DNA of 64,000 bases from Dietzia aurantiaca (GTDB taxonomy: Bacteria > Actinomycetota > Actinomycetes > Mycobacteriales > Mycobacteriaceae). Made by a program: the position numbers and the translations under genes. The notes beneath the pieces are model-generated. The model was given only the letters and a program-made list of their open reading frames with translations. It was not told where the DNA came from and searched no databases. Shown one piece after another: positions 35,480-43,604 of this stretch. Each line of letters starts with the position of its first letter. Within the stretch, counting starts at the first letter, position 1. Location: contig NZ_JAIFXZ010000001.1 of assembly GCF_021033825.1 (NCBI RefSeq), positions 248,001 through 312,000 of the forward strand. Reading direction: 5' to 3'.

Positions 35480-37004
35480 GGTCGTTCCTTTCGGTGGATG
35501 CGGCGGCGGCACGAGCAGCCGCGCCATCGGTCGACGTGGTCGCCCCGCCGTAGAGATGGGCCAGCGTCGCGTCGGGGTGGCGGTTGGAGGTCATGAGCGA
35601 GACCGCGTAGAACAGCAGGATCGACACGAGCAGTGAGAGCCCGCCGACCTGCATGTACGCGGGCATCGTGATGACCTCTCGTGCGGCCAGGGAACTGATC
35701 ACGAGATTGCCGACGATCGCGAAGATCACGGTGACGGTCGCGGCGGTGGCCGTGGCGCGATGCCAGTAGATCGACATCACCACGGGCCCGACGATCGCCG
35801 CGGCGAAGGCGGCCCACCCCAACGCGCCGAGCAGAAACACCACCTGGGACAGGAACAGGGTGAGCAGCACGGACAGGACCACCAGGACCAGGCTCGAGAT
35901 GCGGCTCCACAGCAGTTCTCGGACCACCTTGATGCCGAACGCGGTGGGCAGGTCACGCATCATCGAGGACGCGCCGATGGTGATGAAGCTCGATGCCGAA
36001 GACATGATCGCAGCGAGCAGCCCGGTCAGCGCGATGCCACCGACGATCGGATGGGTCACGTTGTCGAGGAACCAGATGGCGGTGTCGTCGATGTTCTCCA
36101 GCTCGGGCGCCTCGCCTGTCACCACCATGGAGCGGGTGGCCAGCCCAATGCCGACCGAGAACAGGGTGGTCACCGCGTAGGCGATGCCGGCGACCGCGGC
36201 GCCCCACTTGAGCTGGGTCATGTCGCGGAGCATGAGAAACTTGGTGAGCAACTGCGGCTGTCCCACCGCGCCGACGAAGATCAGGAGCCCGAAGGCGAAG
36301 ATGTAGGTCGGCGACTTGACGCCGTCGATCGACAGGAGTTCGGCGCTGGCCGAGGAGATGGTGTCGAGCATGGGGACCCATCCGCCGGCCACCTGGACGG
36401 CGAAGAAGAACAGCCCCACGGACATGACCACCATCAGCACGCCCTGCACGAGGTCCGTCCACACGGCCGCGAGCATGCCACCCGCCATTGTGTACGCGGC
36501 CACGACGAGCGAGCCGATCCAGGCGCTCGTGGCCACGGAGGTGCCGAGCAGCAGCGAGATGATCACTCCGATCGAGGTGACCTGTGCCGTCATGTAGGCC
36601 ACAGCCGCCACGAACACCGCGACGGACATGGTGGCGTGCGAGGTCTTGTCCTGGAAGCGCACGCGGATGAGGTCGGGCACCGAGTAGACGCTGTGCTTCT
36701 TACCGATCCAGTTGAGTCGGCTGCCCAGCAGGAACCAGGCCACGGCGAAGCCGAACGGCGCGAAGAGCCCCACGGCGATGAGGGCCTGGAAGCCCCACGC
36801 GTAGGTCTGGCCGGTGCCGCCGACCATGCCCCAGCCGGACTGGATGGAGGAGAAACTGGCGATGGCCATCACGAAGAAGCCGAGCGACTGCCCGGCCACC
36901 AGGAATTCCTTCGCCGACTTCATCTTGGTGTTGGCCCACGCGCCGATGGCGAACATCAGCACGAAGTAGGCCAGCACCACACTTATGACAACGGGATTGT
37001 TCAT
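35472..37004 (-). CDS. Sodium:solute symporter family protein (SSS)
   Basis: A 510-residue integral membrane symporter with about 13 spans, expected to bring a solute in with Na+. The family pattern includes an N-terminal FLVAGQSLGFFVMAIASFSS, the helix with YAWGFQALIAVGLFAPFGF, GGMLAAVWTDLVQGVLMVV near residue 195, and GLLAAIMSSASSFITIGASS near 330. Given the acyl-CoA synthetase just upstream, the cargo is likely a carboxylate. The gene lies 63 bases after that ligase, behind an 18-base tandem repeat, and overlaps the small membrane protein gene. Confidence 0.92.
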   Translation of the reverse strand: MNNPVVISVVLAYFVLMFAIGAWANTKMKSAKEFLVAGQSLGFFVMAIASFSSIQSGWGMVGGTGQTYAWGFQALIAVGLFAPFGFAVAWFLLGSRLNWIGKKHSVYSVPDLIRVRFQDKTSHATMSVAVFVAAVAYMTAQVTSIGVIISLLLGTSVATSAWIGSLVVAAYTMAGGMLAAVWTDLVQGVLMVVMSVGLFFFAVQVAGGWVPMLDTISSASAELLSIDGVKSPTYIFAFGLLIFVGAVGQPQLLTKFLMLRDMTQLKWGAAVAGIAYAVTTLFSVGIGLATRSMVVTGEAPELENIDDTAIWFLDNVTHPIVGGIALTGLLAAIMSSASSFITIGASSMMRDLPTAFGIKVVRELLWSRISSLVLVVLSVLLTLFLSQVVFLLGALGWAAFAAAIVGPVVMSIYWHRATATAATVTVIFAIVGNLVISSLAAREVITMPAYMQVGGLSLLVSILLFYAVSLMTSNRHPDATLAHLYGGATTSTDGAAARAAAASTERNDHV

Positions 37005-37014
37005 TGCAGATCCT

Positions 37015-37050
37015 TTGAGAAGAAGACAGTCTTTGAAAAGGAGTCAGTCT
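37015..37050. repeat. Two 18-base tandem repeats in the symporter leader
   Basis: TTGAGAAGAAGACAGTCT (37015-37032) and TTGAAAAGGAGTCAGTCT (37033-37050) match at 15 of 18 positions. The first contains the perfect 11-base palindrome AAGACAGTCTT (37023-37033). They lie 11 to 46 bases upstream of the symporter ATG in its mRNA leader and are A+T-richer than the surroundings. Confidence 0.7.
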
Positions 37051-37067
37051 TCGGGAAAGTGGAGAGT

Positions 37068-38738
37068 TCAGCGCCCGTGATCCGAGCGCAGCTGCGCCCG
37101 GCGGATCTTGCCTGTGTTGGTGGTGGGCAGCTCGTCCAGGAAGACGACCTCCCGCGGGTATTGGTAGAAGGCCAGGCGCTCTTTGACGAAGGCCTGGATC
37201 TCGGCGGCCAACTCGTCGGAACCGGTGACACCGTCAGCGGCGACGATGTACGCGACGATCGCCTCTCCCCGTAGCTCGTCCGGCACGCCGATCACCGCGA
37301 CCATCTCGACGGACGGGTGCCGCAGGATCTGGTCCTCGATCTCGCCGGGGCCCACTCGATAGCCGGCGGTCGAGATCAGGTCGTCGTTGCGGCCGGAGAA
37401 CCAGTAGTTCCCGTGGTCGTCGACCGTCGCCAGGTCACCGGTGTGCAGCACGTCGTCGGCGGTCTTCTCCGCCGTCTTGTCGGGGGCGTTCCAGTAGCGC
37501 AGGAAGGCGTTGGGGCTGGGGAGTCGCACGCCGATCTCGCCCACCTCCCCGGGGCCGAGGGGCTGGCCGAACTCGTCGAGCAGCACCAGGTCGAATCCGG
37601 GCGTGGGGCGGCCCATGGAGCCGGGCGGGGTGTCGAATTGGGCGTGGCAGGTGCCCACGATGAGGTTGCATTCGGTCTGCCCGTAGATCTCGTTGACCCG
37701 CACACCGAGGGACTCGCGTGCCCATTCGGCCACGGCTTCGCCCAGTGCCTCGCCGCCGGAGAACGCGGCCCGTAGTCCGGTGCGGGAGTAGTCCACGTCG
37801 GAGGCACGCATCATCTTGAGAATGGTCGGAGGCAGGAACGAGCAGGTCACACCGTGTCGCCGGAGGATGTGCTCGACGGTCTCGGGGCTCGGTCGACGAT
37901 CGGAGGCCACCACGGGGACGCCGCTGTAGAGGCTGGGCAGCAGCACGTCGAGGAGGCCGCCGGCCCAGGCCCAATCGGCGGGGGTCCAGAACACATCAGC
38001 GGTCGCGGCGGGCTGAGGGAAGCCGTCGAGCGCGCGCACCACACCGGGCATGTGACCCAGCACCACGCGATGACCGTGGAGGGCGCCCTTGGGCTGGCCG
38101 GTGGTCCCGGAGGTGTAGATGAGCAGCGCGGGGTCGTCGGGGCCGGTGTCGGGGACGACGACGGCGACGTCGGCCGAGTCCGTGACCGACAGCGGGAGCA
38201 CGGTGAGCGCATCGTCACCCGGCACCGCGGGGAAATCCGGCTCGGCCCCTGTCACGAGGACGGTGCGCAGTTCGGGCAGCCCGGCGAGCTCGTCGGCGAG
38301 ACGCTCGTAGCAGTCCGCGTCGAACACGGCGGCGACCGCGCCGGAGTCGCCCATGCGGAACAGGGCCGCCTCCGGGCCGAATTTCACCGACAGCGGTACC
38401 GCGATGGCGCCCATCAGATATGCGGCCATGTGGGCCACGGCGGTCTCGGCGGACTGTGCGCACATCACCGCGATGCGGTCGCCCTCACCGACCCCGCGGT
38501 CGCGAAGGAAGGTGATCAGCCGGCGGGCACGGGCGCCGAGTTCGCCGAAGGTCGTGATCTCCGGCGGGGCGTCGCCGCGGTCCACCACGATCGCGGGGGA
38601 TTCCGGCGGATGCGCGCCAGTACACGCGGCACCGATGTTGAATCGCTCCGGGATCTCCCAGTGGAAGCCCTCGGGCTCGAGGGGCGGGCGCCAGGGAACC
38701 GCCTTACGATCTGTGACCTCACTCACGTCGTTCTGCAT
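37068..38738 (-). CDS. Medium-chain acyl-CoA synthetase-like AMP-forming ligase
   Basis: A 556-residue adenylate-forming ligase of the ACSM/acetyl-CoA-synthetase-like branch. Motifs: LLIYTSGTTGQPKGALHGH (P-loop), DWAWAGGLLDVLLPSLYSG, EIYGQTECNLIVG (A5), LHTGDLATVDDHGNYWFSGR and NDDLISTAGYRVGPGEIE (A7-A8), and the terminal lysine in TNTGKIRRAQL. It should form an acyl-CoA from a short or medium-chain carboxylate. The ATG at 38738 is used; an in-frame GTG-type start at 38774 would run into the divergent promoter. It begins an operon with the symporter and its small partner, opposite crotonase and regulator genes. Confidence 0.9.
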   Translation of the reverse strand: MQNDVSEVTDRKAVPWRPPLEPEGFHWEIPERFNIGAACTGAHPPESPAIVVDRGDAPPEITTFGELGARARRLITFLRDRGVGEGDRIAVMCAQSAETAVAHMAAYLMGAIAVPLSVKFGPEAALFRMGDSGAVAAVFDADCYERLADELAGLPELRTVLVTGAEPDFPAVPGDDALTVLPLSVTDSADVAVVVPDTGPDDPALLIYTSGTTGQPKGALHGHRVVLGHMPGVVRALDGFPQPAATADVFWTPADWAWAGGLLDVLLPSLYSGVPVVASDRRPSPETVEHILRRHGVTCSFLPPTILKMMRASDVDYSRTGLRAAFSGGEALGEAVAEWARESLGVRVNEIYGQTECNLIVGTCHAQFDTPPGSMGRPTPGFDLVLLDEFGQPLGPGEVGEIGVRLPSPNAFLRYWNAPDKTAEKTADDVLHTGDLATVDDHGNYWFSGRNDDLISTAGYRVGPGEIEDQILRHPSVEMVAVIGVPDELRGEAIVAYIVAADGVTGSDELAAEIQAFVKERLAFYQYPREVVFLDELPTTNTGKIRRAQLRSDHGR

Positions 38739-38769
38739 GCCCTGACCGTAGGGAGTGGCATGGTTCACA

Positions 38770-38775
38770 TACAAT
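38770..38775 (+). promoter_or_regulatory. Likely -10 element of the crotonase-regulator operon
   Basis: TACAAT, close to the TATAAT consensus, lies in the 67-base divergent region 30 bases before the crotonase ATG, in a locally A+T-rich stretch. No convincing -35 element is seen. Confidence 0.4.
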
Positions 38776-38805
38776 GGAGATTCCCCCTACCTTCGGAGTC
38801 TCTCG

Positions 38806-39585
38806 ATGTATGAATCCCTATCCCTGGATGTGACAGACGGTGTCGCCCTGATCACGCTCAACCGTCCGCCGGTCAACGCCCTGTCCCGCGCGATGCAGGA
38901 AGAACTTCGTGCGGTCGCGACGGAGGTCTCGGGTCGCGACGACGTCGAGTCTGTGGTCCTCACCGGTAGCGAGCGCGTCTTCGCGGCCGGCGCGGACATC
39001 AAGGAGATGCGCGACATGCCGTATGCACAGATGGTCTCCGAGGCCCGCGACCTGCAGTCGGCGTTCACCGCCGTGGCCGCGATCCCCCAGCCCACCGTCG
39101 CCGCGATCACCGGCGCGGCCCTGGGCGGCGGCATGGAGCTCGCCCTCTGCTGCGATCGCCGGATCGCCGAGTCCAAAGCCAAGCTCGGACAGCCTGAGAT
39201 CCTGCTCGGCATCATCCCCGGCGCCGGCGGCACCCAGCGACTGGCCCGGCTCGTCGGCCCGGCCGTCGCCAAGGACCTGTGCCTGACCGGCCGCACCCTC
39301 ACCGCCGCCGAGGCCCTCGAACTCCGCGCCGTCGAGGAGGTCGTCCCCGAGGGGCAGTCCATCGCCCGCGCCCTCGAGTGGGCCCGGCAGTTCGTGGGCG
39401 GCCCCCGCATCGCACTACGGGCGGTCAAGGAAGCCGTCGACCGCGGCATCGAGGTGGACCTGGACACCGGGCTGAGCATCGAGCGCGCCCTGTTCGCGGC
39501 CCTGTTCGCCACCGAGGACCGCCAGATCGGCATGCAGTCGTTCATCGACAACGGTCCCGGCAAGGCCGGGTTCACCGGCCGCTGA
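38806..39585 (+). CDS. Enoyl-CoA hydratase/isomerase family protein
   Basis: A 259-residue crotonase. The oxyanion-hole segments are FAAGADIKEM and ALGGGMELAL, and the two catalytic glutamates are in GGGMELAL and GQPEILLGIIPGAGGTQRL, so it is expected to hydrate trans-2-enoyl-CoA in beta-oxidation. The ATG at 38806 is chosen because GGAG lies seven bases upstream; the frame is open to 38755. It is divergent from the acyl-CoA synthetase-symporter operon and its stop is two bases before the GTG of the regulator gene, so it and the regulator are coupled. Confidence 0.92.
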   Translation: MYESLSLDVTDGVALITLNRPPVNALSRAMQEELRAVATEVSGRDDVESVVLTGSERVFAAGADIKEMRDMPYAQMVSEARDLQSAFTAVAAIPQPTVAAITGAALGGGMELALCCDRRIAESKAKLGQPEILLGIIPGAGGTQRLARLVGPAVAKDLCLTGRTLTAAEALELRAVEEVVPEGQSIARALEWARQFVGGPRIALRAVKEAVDRGIEVDLDTGLSIERALFAALFATEDRQIGMQSFIDNGPGKAGFTGR

Positions 39586-39587
39586 CC

Positions 39588-41339
39588 GTGTCCGCCGACC
39601 TCACCCGCGGGCTCCGCGACGTCCTGGACGCGGCCGCCGAACTGGCCTCCGCCCAGGACGAGGACGCGGTCCTGCACATCGCCATCCGCAGGGCCCGGCA
39701 GCTCGTCGGGACCGATCTCGCCTACGTCATGCTGCTCGACCCCGAGCGAGGCGACACGTACATGCGGATGGCCGAGGGCGCCACCAGCCCCAGGTTCGAC
39801 ACCATCCGGCTCGGCATGGGACTCGGACTGGGCGGTCAGGTGGCCGAAGCCATGGCCCCGCGCTGGACCCGCAACTACCTGGCAGACGAGCAGTACACGC
39901 ACGTCATCGACCCGATCATCATCGACGAGGGCGTTCTGGCGATCCTCGGCGTCCCCGTCCGTACTCACGGCCGCCTCACCGGGATGCTGTTCACCTCGGA
40001 CCGCTCCGAACGGGACTTCGGGCAGGACGAGATCACCCTGCTCGCGCTGCTCGCCGACCAGATCTCCGCCGCACTCACCGCCGCCGAACGCGCATCAAGC
40101 CGCCGCCGGGAACTCGACGAGACCCGCGACGCCCTGGACGCCGAACGCGCCCGCACCGCGACCCTCGCCGCCACCGTCGAGACCCATCAGCGACTCACCG
40201 AGCTGGTAGTTGGCGGGGCCACCGTGCCCGAGATCGTGGACCTGCTCGTGGAGATCGAAGGCGGCACCGCAGTCGTGTACGACCTCGCCCACCGGGAGCT
40301 GGGCTCCGCCCGGTCCACCGAGGGTCCGCCGGTCGACCTGCTCCTGCAGGTCCTGCACGAGGTCACGACGGACCAGGAGCGACCGGCCGGACTCATCTCC
40401 CGGCATGTGGACGGCCACGTCGTCGTCGTCACCCCGATCGTCACCGGCCCCGACCACCTCGGCTACATCACGTTCGGCAGCCGCGGCGCCGCCCCGACGG
40501 CCGGCGTCGCACTGGTCCGGGTCGCGTCCGTGATCGCCCTGTTCCTCCTCGGCCACAAGGCGCGCGACGAGGCCGACAACCGCGTGCGCGGCGAGCTGCT
40601 CGCCGAGCTCCTCTCCCCCGGCGAGCACGACCTCGAGTCCATCAGCCGGCGCGCCGACCTGCTCGGGGTGGATGTGGATTCGGACCTCGTAGCGCTGGTC
40701 ATCACCCCGTCAGAAGCCCGCATGACGCGCGCCCTGCAGACCGAATGTCGCGCACTCGCCCGCACCGCCGGCGGGCTGGTCACCACCTATGGCGACCGGG
40801 CCGTGATGCTCCTTCCCGGGTCAGACGCCGGCGCCACCTCCCGGGATGCGGCCGGCCGCCTGTCATCGCACCGAGCTACGGTCGGCGCATCAGGCCCCAT
40901 CGCCGGCCTGCCCGGACTCGAGGGGGCCGACGGCGGAGGCGGAGTCGTCGACCACGTGGAACGAGCCCGGCGGGCCGCCCGGCTACTCATCGCACTGGAC
41001 CGCGAGGGCGACGGCGCGGCGACCGAGGAGCTGGGACTGTACGGCCTGCTGTTCAGTGAGGTCGACCGCGAGTTCGTGGGCCGATTCATCGAGAGCCACC
41101 TGGGACCCGTTCGCGCCAGCGACCGCGCGCGCGGCACCGCCCTGCTCGAGACGTTGCAGGCGTGGTTCGCCGCCGAGGGTAGCCCGTCGGCCACCGCCGC
41201 GCGACTGTTCGTGCACGTCAACACCGTGTATCAACGGCTCGAGCGACTCGACGCCGTCCTGGGCCCGGGTTGGCGGCGGGGCGACCGCGCGCTCGAACTA
41301 CGCCTCGCGTTGCGCATGTCCGAGCTCCGCGGGGCCTGA
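39588..41339 (+). CDS. GAF domain-containing PucR-type transcriptional regulator
   Basis: A 583-residue regulator. A GAF sensor domain spans about residues 18-165 (GMGLGLGGQVAEAMAPRWT, LAILGVPVRTHGRLTGMLF), a coiled coil about 165-205 (RRRELDETRDALDAERARTA), a central CdaR-like region follows, and the PucR C-terminal helix-turn-helix lies at about 520-583 (SATAARLFVHVNTVYQRLER). Proteins of this build usually activate nearby catabolic genes when a ligand binds the GAF domain. The GTG at 39588, two bases after the crotonase stop, is the natural start. Targets are probably its own operon and the divergent ligase-symporter operon. Confidence 0.88.
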   Translation: MSADLTRGLRDVLDAAAELASAQDEDAVLHIAIRRARQLVGTDLAYVMLLDPERGDTYMRMAEGATSPRFDTIRLGMGLGLGGQVAEAMAPRWTRNYLADEQYTHVIDPIIIDEGVLAILGVPVRTHGRLTGMLFTSDRSERDFGQDEITLLALLADQISAALTAAERASSRRRELDETRDALDAERARTATLAATVETHQRLTELVVGGATVPEIVDLLVEIEGGTAVVYDLAHRELGSARSTEGPPVDLLLQVLHEVTTDQERPAGLISRHVDGHVVVVTPIVTGPDHLGYITFGSRGAAPTAGVALVRVASVIALFLLGHKARDEADNRVRGELLAELLSPGEHDLESISRRADLLGVDVDSDLVALVITPSEARMTRALQTECRALARTAGGLVTTYGDRAVMLLPGSDAGATSRDAAGRLSSHRATVGASGPIAGLPGLEGADGGGGVVDHVERARRAARLLIALDREGDGAATEELGLYGLLFSEVDREFVGRFIESHLGPVRASDRARGTALLETLQAWFAAEGSPSATAARLFVHVNTVYQRLERLDAVLGPGWRRGDRALELRLALRMSELRGA

Positions 41340-41356
41340 GCAGCTCCCGCCCGGAC

Positions 41357-41935
41357 CTACGGCCGCACCACGTCGTAGATCATCTTCTGGATCCCGTTCC
41401 CGTAGGCCTCGTGCTCGACCAGTGCCAGCGACTGCGCGTCCCTGTCGGCCGCGCTGAACAGGCGCTTGCCGGCGCCGAGGAGCAGGGGGAAGACCAGCAG
41501 GTGGTAGCGGTCCACCAGCCCGGCATCGGCGAGCGCTTGCCCGAGCGTCCCGCTGCCCTGCACCAGGATCGGGCCGCCCTCGGTCTCCTTGAGAAGAGCC
41601 ACCTCCTCCACCGACCGGAGGATGGCGATCGGCCCCCAGTCATCCACGAGATCCTCGTTGCGCAGCGACTCCGACACCACATACTTGGGCAGTTCGTTGT
41701 ACCGGGCGAACTCGTCGGTCATCGTGGGCCAGATCGGCGCGAACGCCTCATAGCTCCGGCGGCCCAACAGCAGCGCCGCAGCCTCCTCCTGCTCGCGCCC
41801 CTTGAGTTCGTACGCGGCCGGGTCGAACGCCACGTTCTTATACGTCCAGCCCGAGTTCCGGTAGCCCTCTTCTCCACCCGGGGCCTCCATCACGCCGTCG
41901 AGCGAGACGAATGCCGTGATGATCAGGGCCCTCAT
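41357..41935 (-). CDS. RibD C-terminal/dihydrofolate reductase-fold protein
   Basis: A 192-residue protein with the DHFR-like fold: MRALIITAFVSLDGVMEAP at the start, LLLGRRSYEAFAPIWP near residue 55, ILVQGSGTLGQALADAGLVD near 125 and HLLVFPLLLGAGKRLF near 147. Members probably use NADPH to reduce a pterin-like or other small substrate, but the stand-alone group has no agreed function. The start overlaps the SRPBCC stop (ATGA), making it the third gene of an ArsR-SRPBCC-reductase operon, a common actinobacterial arrangement. Confidence 0.88.
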   Translation of the reverse strand: MRALIITAFVSLDGVMEAPGGEEGYRNSGWTYKNVAFDPAAYELKGREQEEAAALLLGRRSYEAFAPIWPTMTDEFARYNELPKYVVSESLRNEDLVDDWGPIAILRSVEEVALLKETEGGPILVQGSGTLGQALADAGLVDRYHLLVFPLLLGAGKRLFSAADRDAQSLALVEHEAYGNGIQKMIYDVVRP

Positions 41936-42921
41936 GGGCGCCCCTCTGCCAGCACTGTTTCCTCCAGCCGCGCGTAGCTGATCTCCATGCCGTCGGTCAT
42001 GCCGGTGCCCAGGATCGCGTCGCGCTGTTCGCGGCTGTCGTAGGTCACCACGAGCGAGATCAGCGTGCCGCCGTCGACGGGCGTGAGCGTCTGCTCGTTG
42101 CGGGTGGGCGGGCCGTCGACGCCCTCCATCGTCTCCAGGAACACCTCGCGATGCGGTGGATCGGTCTCCAGCAGTTCGCCGACCAGAGCGAACCCCTGGT
42201 CTTCCGTGCCGTCGGTCGGCGCGTACGCGTAGCGGTGCCGGTCCCCCGGCTTCGTGCTCGTGACACATTCGGTGAACTCCCAGCCGTCGGGTCCGTAGCA
42301 CCACTGCCGCAGCAGTTCCGGATCGTGGTGGGCGGCCCACACCTGTTCCGGGGTCCCGCGCACAACCCGGCTGATCCGGACCTTGGTGTCGGACAGCAGT
42401 TGGGCGCTCGTGGCGCGGTCGACGGCGAAGCTCCGCAGGTCGGCGAGCACGTCGTCGATCTGCCCCATGGCGGAGGTCATGCCCTCCTCCATGCCCATCT
42501 CGAGGAGTTGCTCGAGTTCGGGCAGGCTGTTGAAGTGGGTGGTCGTGGTGAGGCGCGAGCCGCGGTCCGTCTCGGTGAACTCGAAGACCATGCGCATGGA
42601 CGGCATGTCGGTGTTGGGCTCGCCGTCGTCGCGGGTGAAGCCGTCGAGGACCTCGAAAGAGCGTCCCTCCGCGACCGCCAGGAACTCCCAGTAGCCGCCG
42701 GAGCGGTCACCGTCGGGGCCGGTCATGTAGTACTCGGACAGGCCGCCGGGCGCGAGGTCGTGGCGGACGAACGTCGCGGGCCACGTGGGTGGCCCCCAGA
42801 ACTTCTCGAGTTGGCGCGGGTCGGCGTAGGCGTCCCAGAGACGCCGGAGCGGAACGGTGAAATCAGCGACGACGACGAGGGTCAGCGCCTCCGGGTCCTT
42901 GGCTACTGAGGTGATGGGCAT
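41932..42921 (-). CDS. Tandem SRPBCC (AHSA1-like) protein
   Basis: A 329-residue protein made of two SRPBCC/AHSA1 domains, about residues 15-160 and 172-325. Each has the family opening (VPLRRLWDAYADPRQLEKFW and GTPEQVWAAHHDPELLRQWC) and the closing long helix after a GTLISLVVTY or GSRLTTTTHF strand. The fold forms a cavity for a hydrophobic ligand. The ATG at 42921 with GGAGG upstream is used; the frame's open extension to 43065 overlaps the ArsR gene and is not protein-like. Two such domains are more often encoded as separate genes, so this looks like a fusion. Likely controlled by the ArsR protein 95 bases upstream. Confidence 0.88.
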   Translation of the reverse strand: MPITSVAKDPEALTLVVVADFTVPLRRLWDAYADPRQLEKFWGPPTWPATFVRHDLAPGGLSEYYMTGPDGDRSGGYWEFLAVAEGRSFEVLDGFTRDDGEPNTDMPSMRMVFEFTETDRGSRLTTTTHFNSLPELEQLLEMGMEEGMTSAMGQIDDVLADLRSFAVDRATSAQLLSDTKVRISRVVRGTPEQVWAAHHDPELLRQWCYGPDGWEFTECVTSTKPGDRHRYAYAPTDGTEDQGFALVGELLETDPPHREVFLETMEGVDGPPTRNEQTLTPVDGGTLISLVVTYDSREQRDAILGTGMTDGMEISYARLEETVLAEGRP

Positions 42922-43016
42922 TGTGAGCCTCCAGGGATGAGATCTGCCTGCGTGGTGGGACGTGGCGGGCCAGTACCTTTCGCGGTCCTCCTTCCTCTGT
43001 TCTCGACCAGGGGCGT

Positions 43017-43364
43017 TCAATCTTCGGCCAGGAACGCATCGAGGCGGTCGATGCGGCCGCGCCACAGCTGTTCATAGCTGGTGAGCAGGCCCTGTGCGGT
43101 GCGGATGGTCTCGGGATTGCCGCGGATCCGGCGTTCTCGGCCGATGCGGTTGTTGCTGACCAATCCGGCCTCCTCGAGGACGTTGACGTGCTTTCGGACC
43201 GCCGCGAACGACATTTCGTACCGCTCGGCGAGTTCGGAGACGGATGCCTCCTCGACGAGCGTGCGCCGGACGATGTCGCGGCGCGTCGCATCAGCCAACG
43301 CTCGGAAGATCCGGTCGACGTCGGCATCGCTGAAGTCCGTCTCGCACGGTTGATATAGAACCAT
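43017..43364 (-). CDS. ArsR family transcriptional regulator
   Basis: A 115-residue winged-helix repressor: VDRIFRALADATRRDIVRRT and then VSELAERYEMSFAAVRKHVN form the helix-turn-helix. No metal-binding cysteine pair is visible; this SRPBCC-linked group probably responds to something other than metal. The ATG at 43364 has no Shine-Dalgarno and lies inside a small palindrome (ACCA-AA-TGGT on the coding strand), suggesting a leaderless mRNA and autoregulation at the start codon. It heads the operon with the SRPBCC and reductase genes. Confidence 0.88.
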   Translation of the reverse strand: MVLYQPCETDFSDADVDRIFRALADATRRDIVRRTLVEEASVSELAERYEMSFAAVRKHVNVLEEAGLVSNNRIGRERRIRGNPETIRTAQGLLTSYEQLWRGRIDRLDAFLAED

Positions 43365-43445
43365 TTGGTATCACGTTAGGCCGACCACGCCCGCCCGTCA
43401 ATAGCTGCCGCCGGGGAATTTTCCCGCCCGAGCCCCGGGGCCTGA

Positions 43446-43474
43446 CCTGAACCGCCCTGAAAGGGCGGTTCAGG
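43446..43474. repeat. 13-base hairpin in a divergent intergenic region
   Basis: CCTGAACCGCCCT (43446-43458) pairs perfectly with 43462-43474 around a 3-base loop GAA. It lies between two genes that both transcribe away from it, so an ordinary terminator role is not obvious. Confidence 0.75.
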
Positions 43475-43584
43475 GCACCGCAGGTCAACGCGCCGGGGGC
43501 CGGCCCAGGTGCCGCCCCCGCCCCGAACCTGTCGCGTTCCGGCTCCGCCGGCCCGGCAATCATGTCGTCCAACAATGTCGTACC

Positions 43585-43600
43585 TCGAACATACAGTCGA
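43585..43600. promoter_or_regulatory. SOS (LexA)-like box upstream of the 13E12 HNH gene
   Basis: TCGAAC-ATAC-AGTCGA matches 10 of 12 fixed positions of the mycobacterial SOS box TCGAAC-N4-GTTCGA. TACAGT (43592-43597), a possible -10 element for a leaderless start at 43605, lies inside it, so bound LexA would block transcription. Confidence 0.5.
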
Positions 43601-43604
43601 ACAC

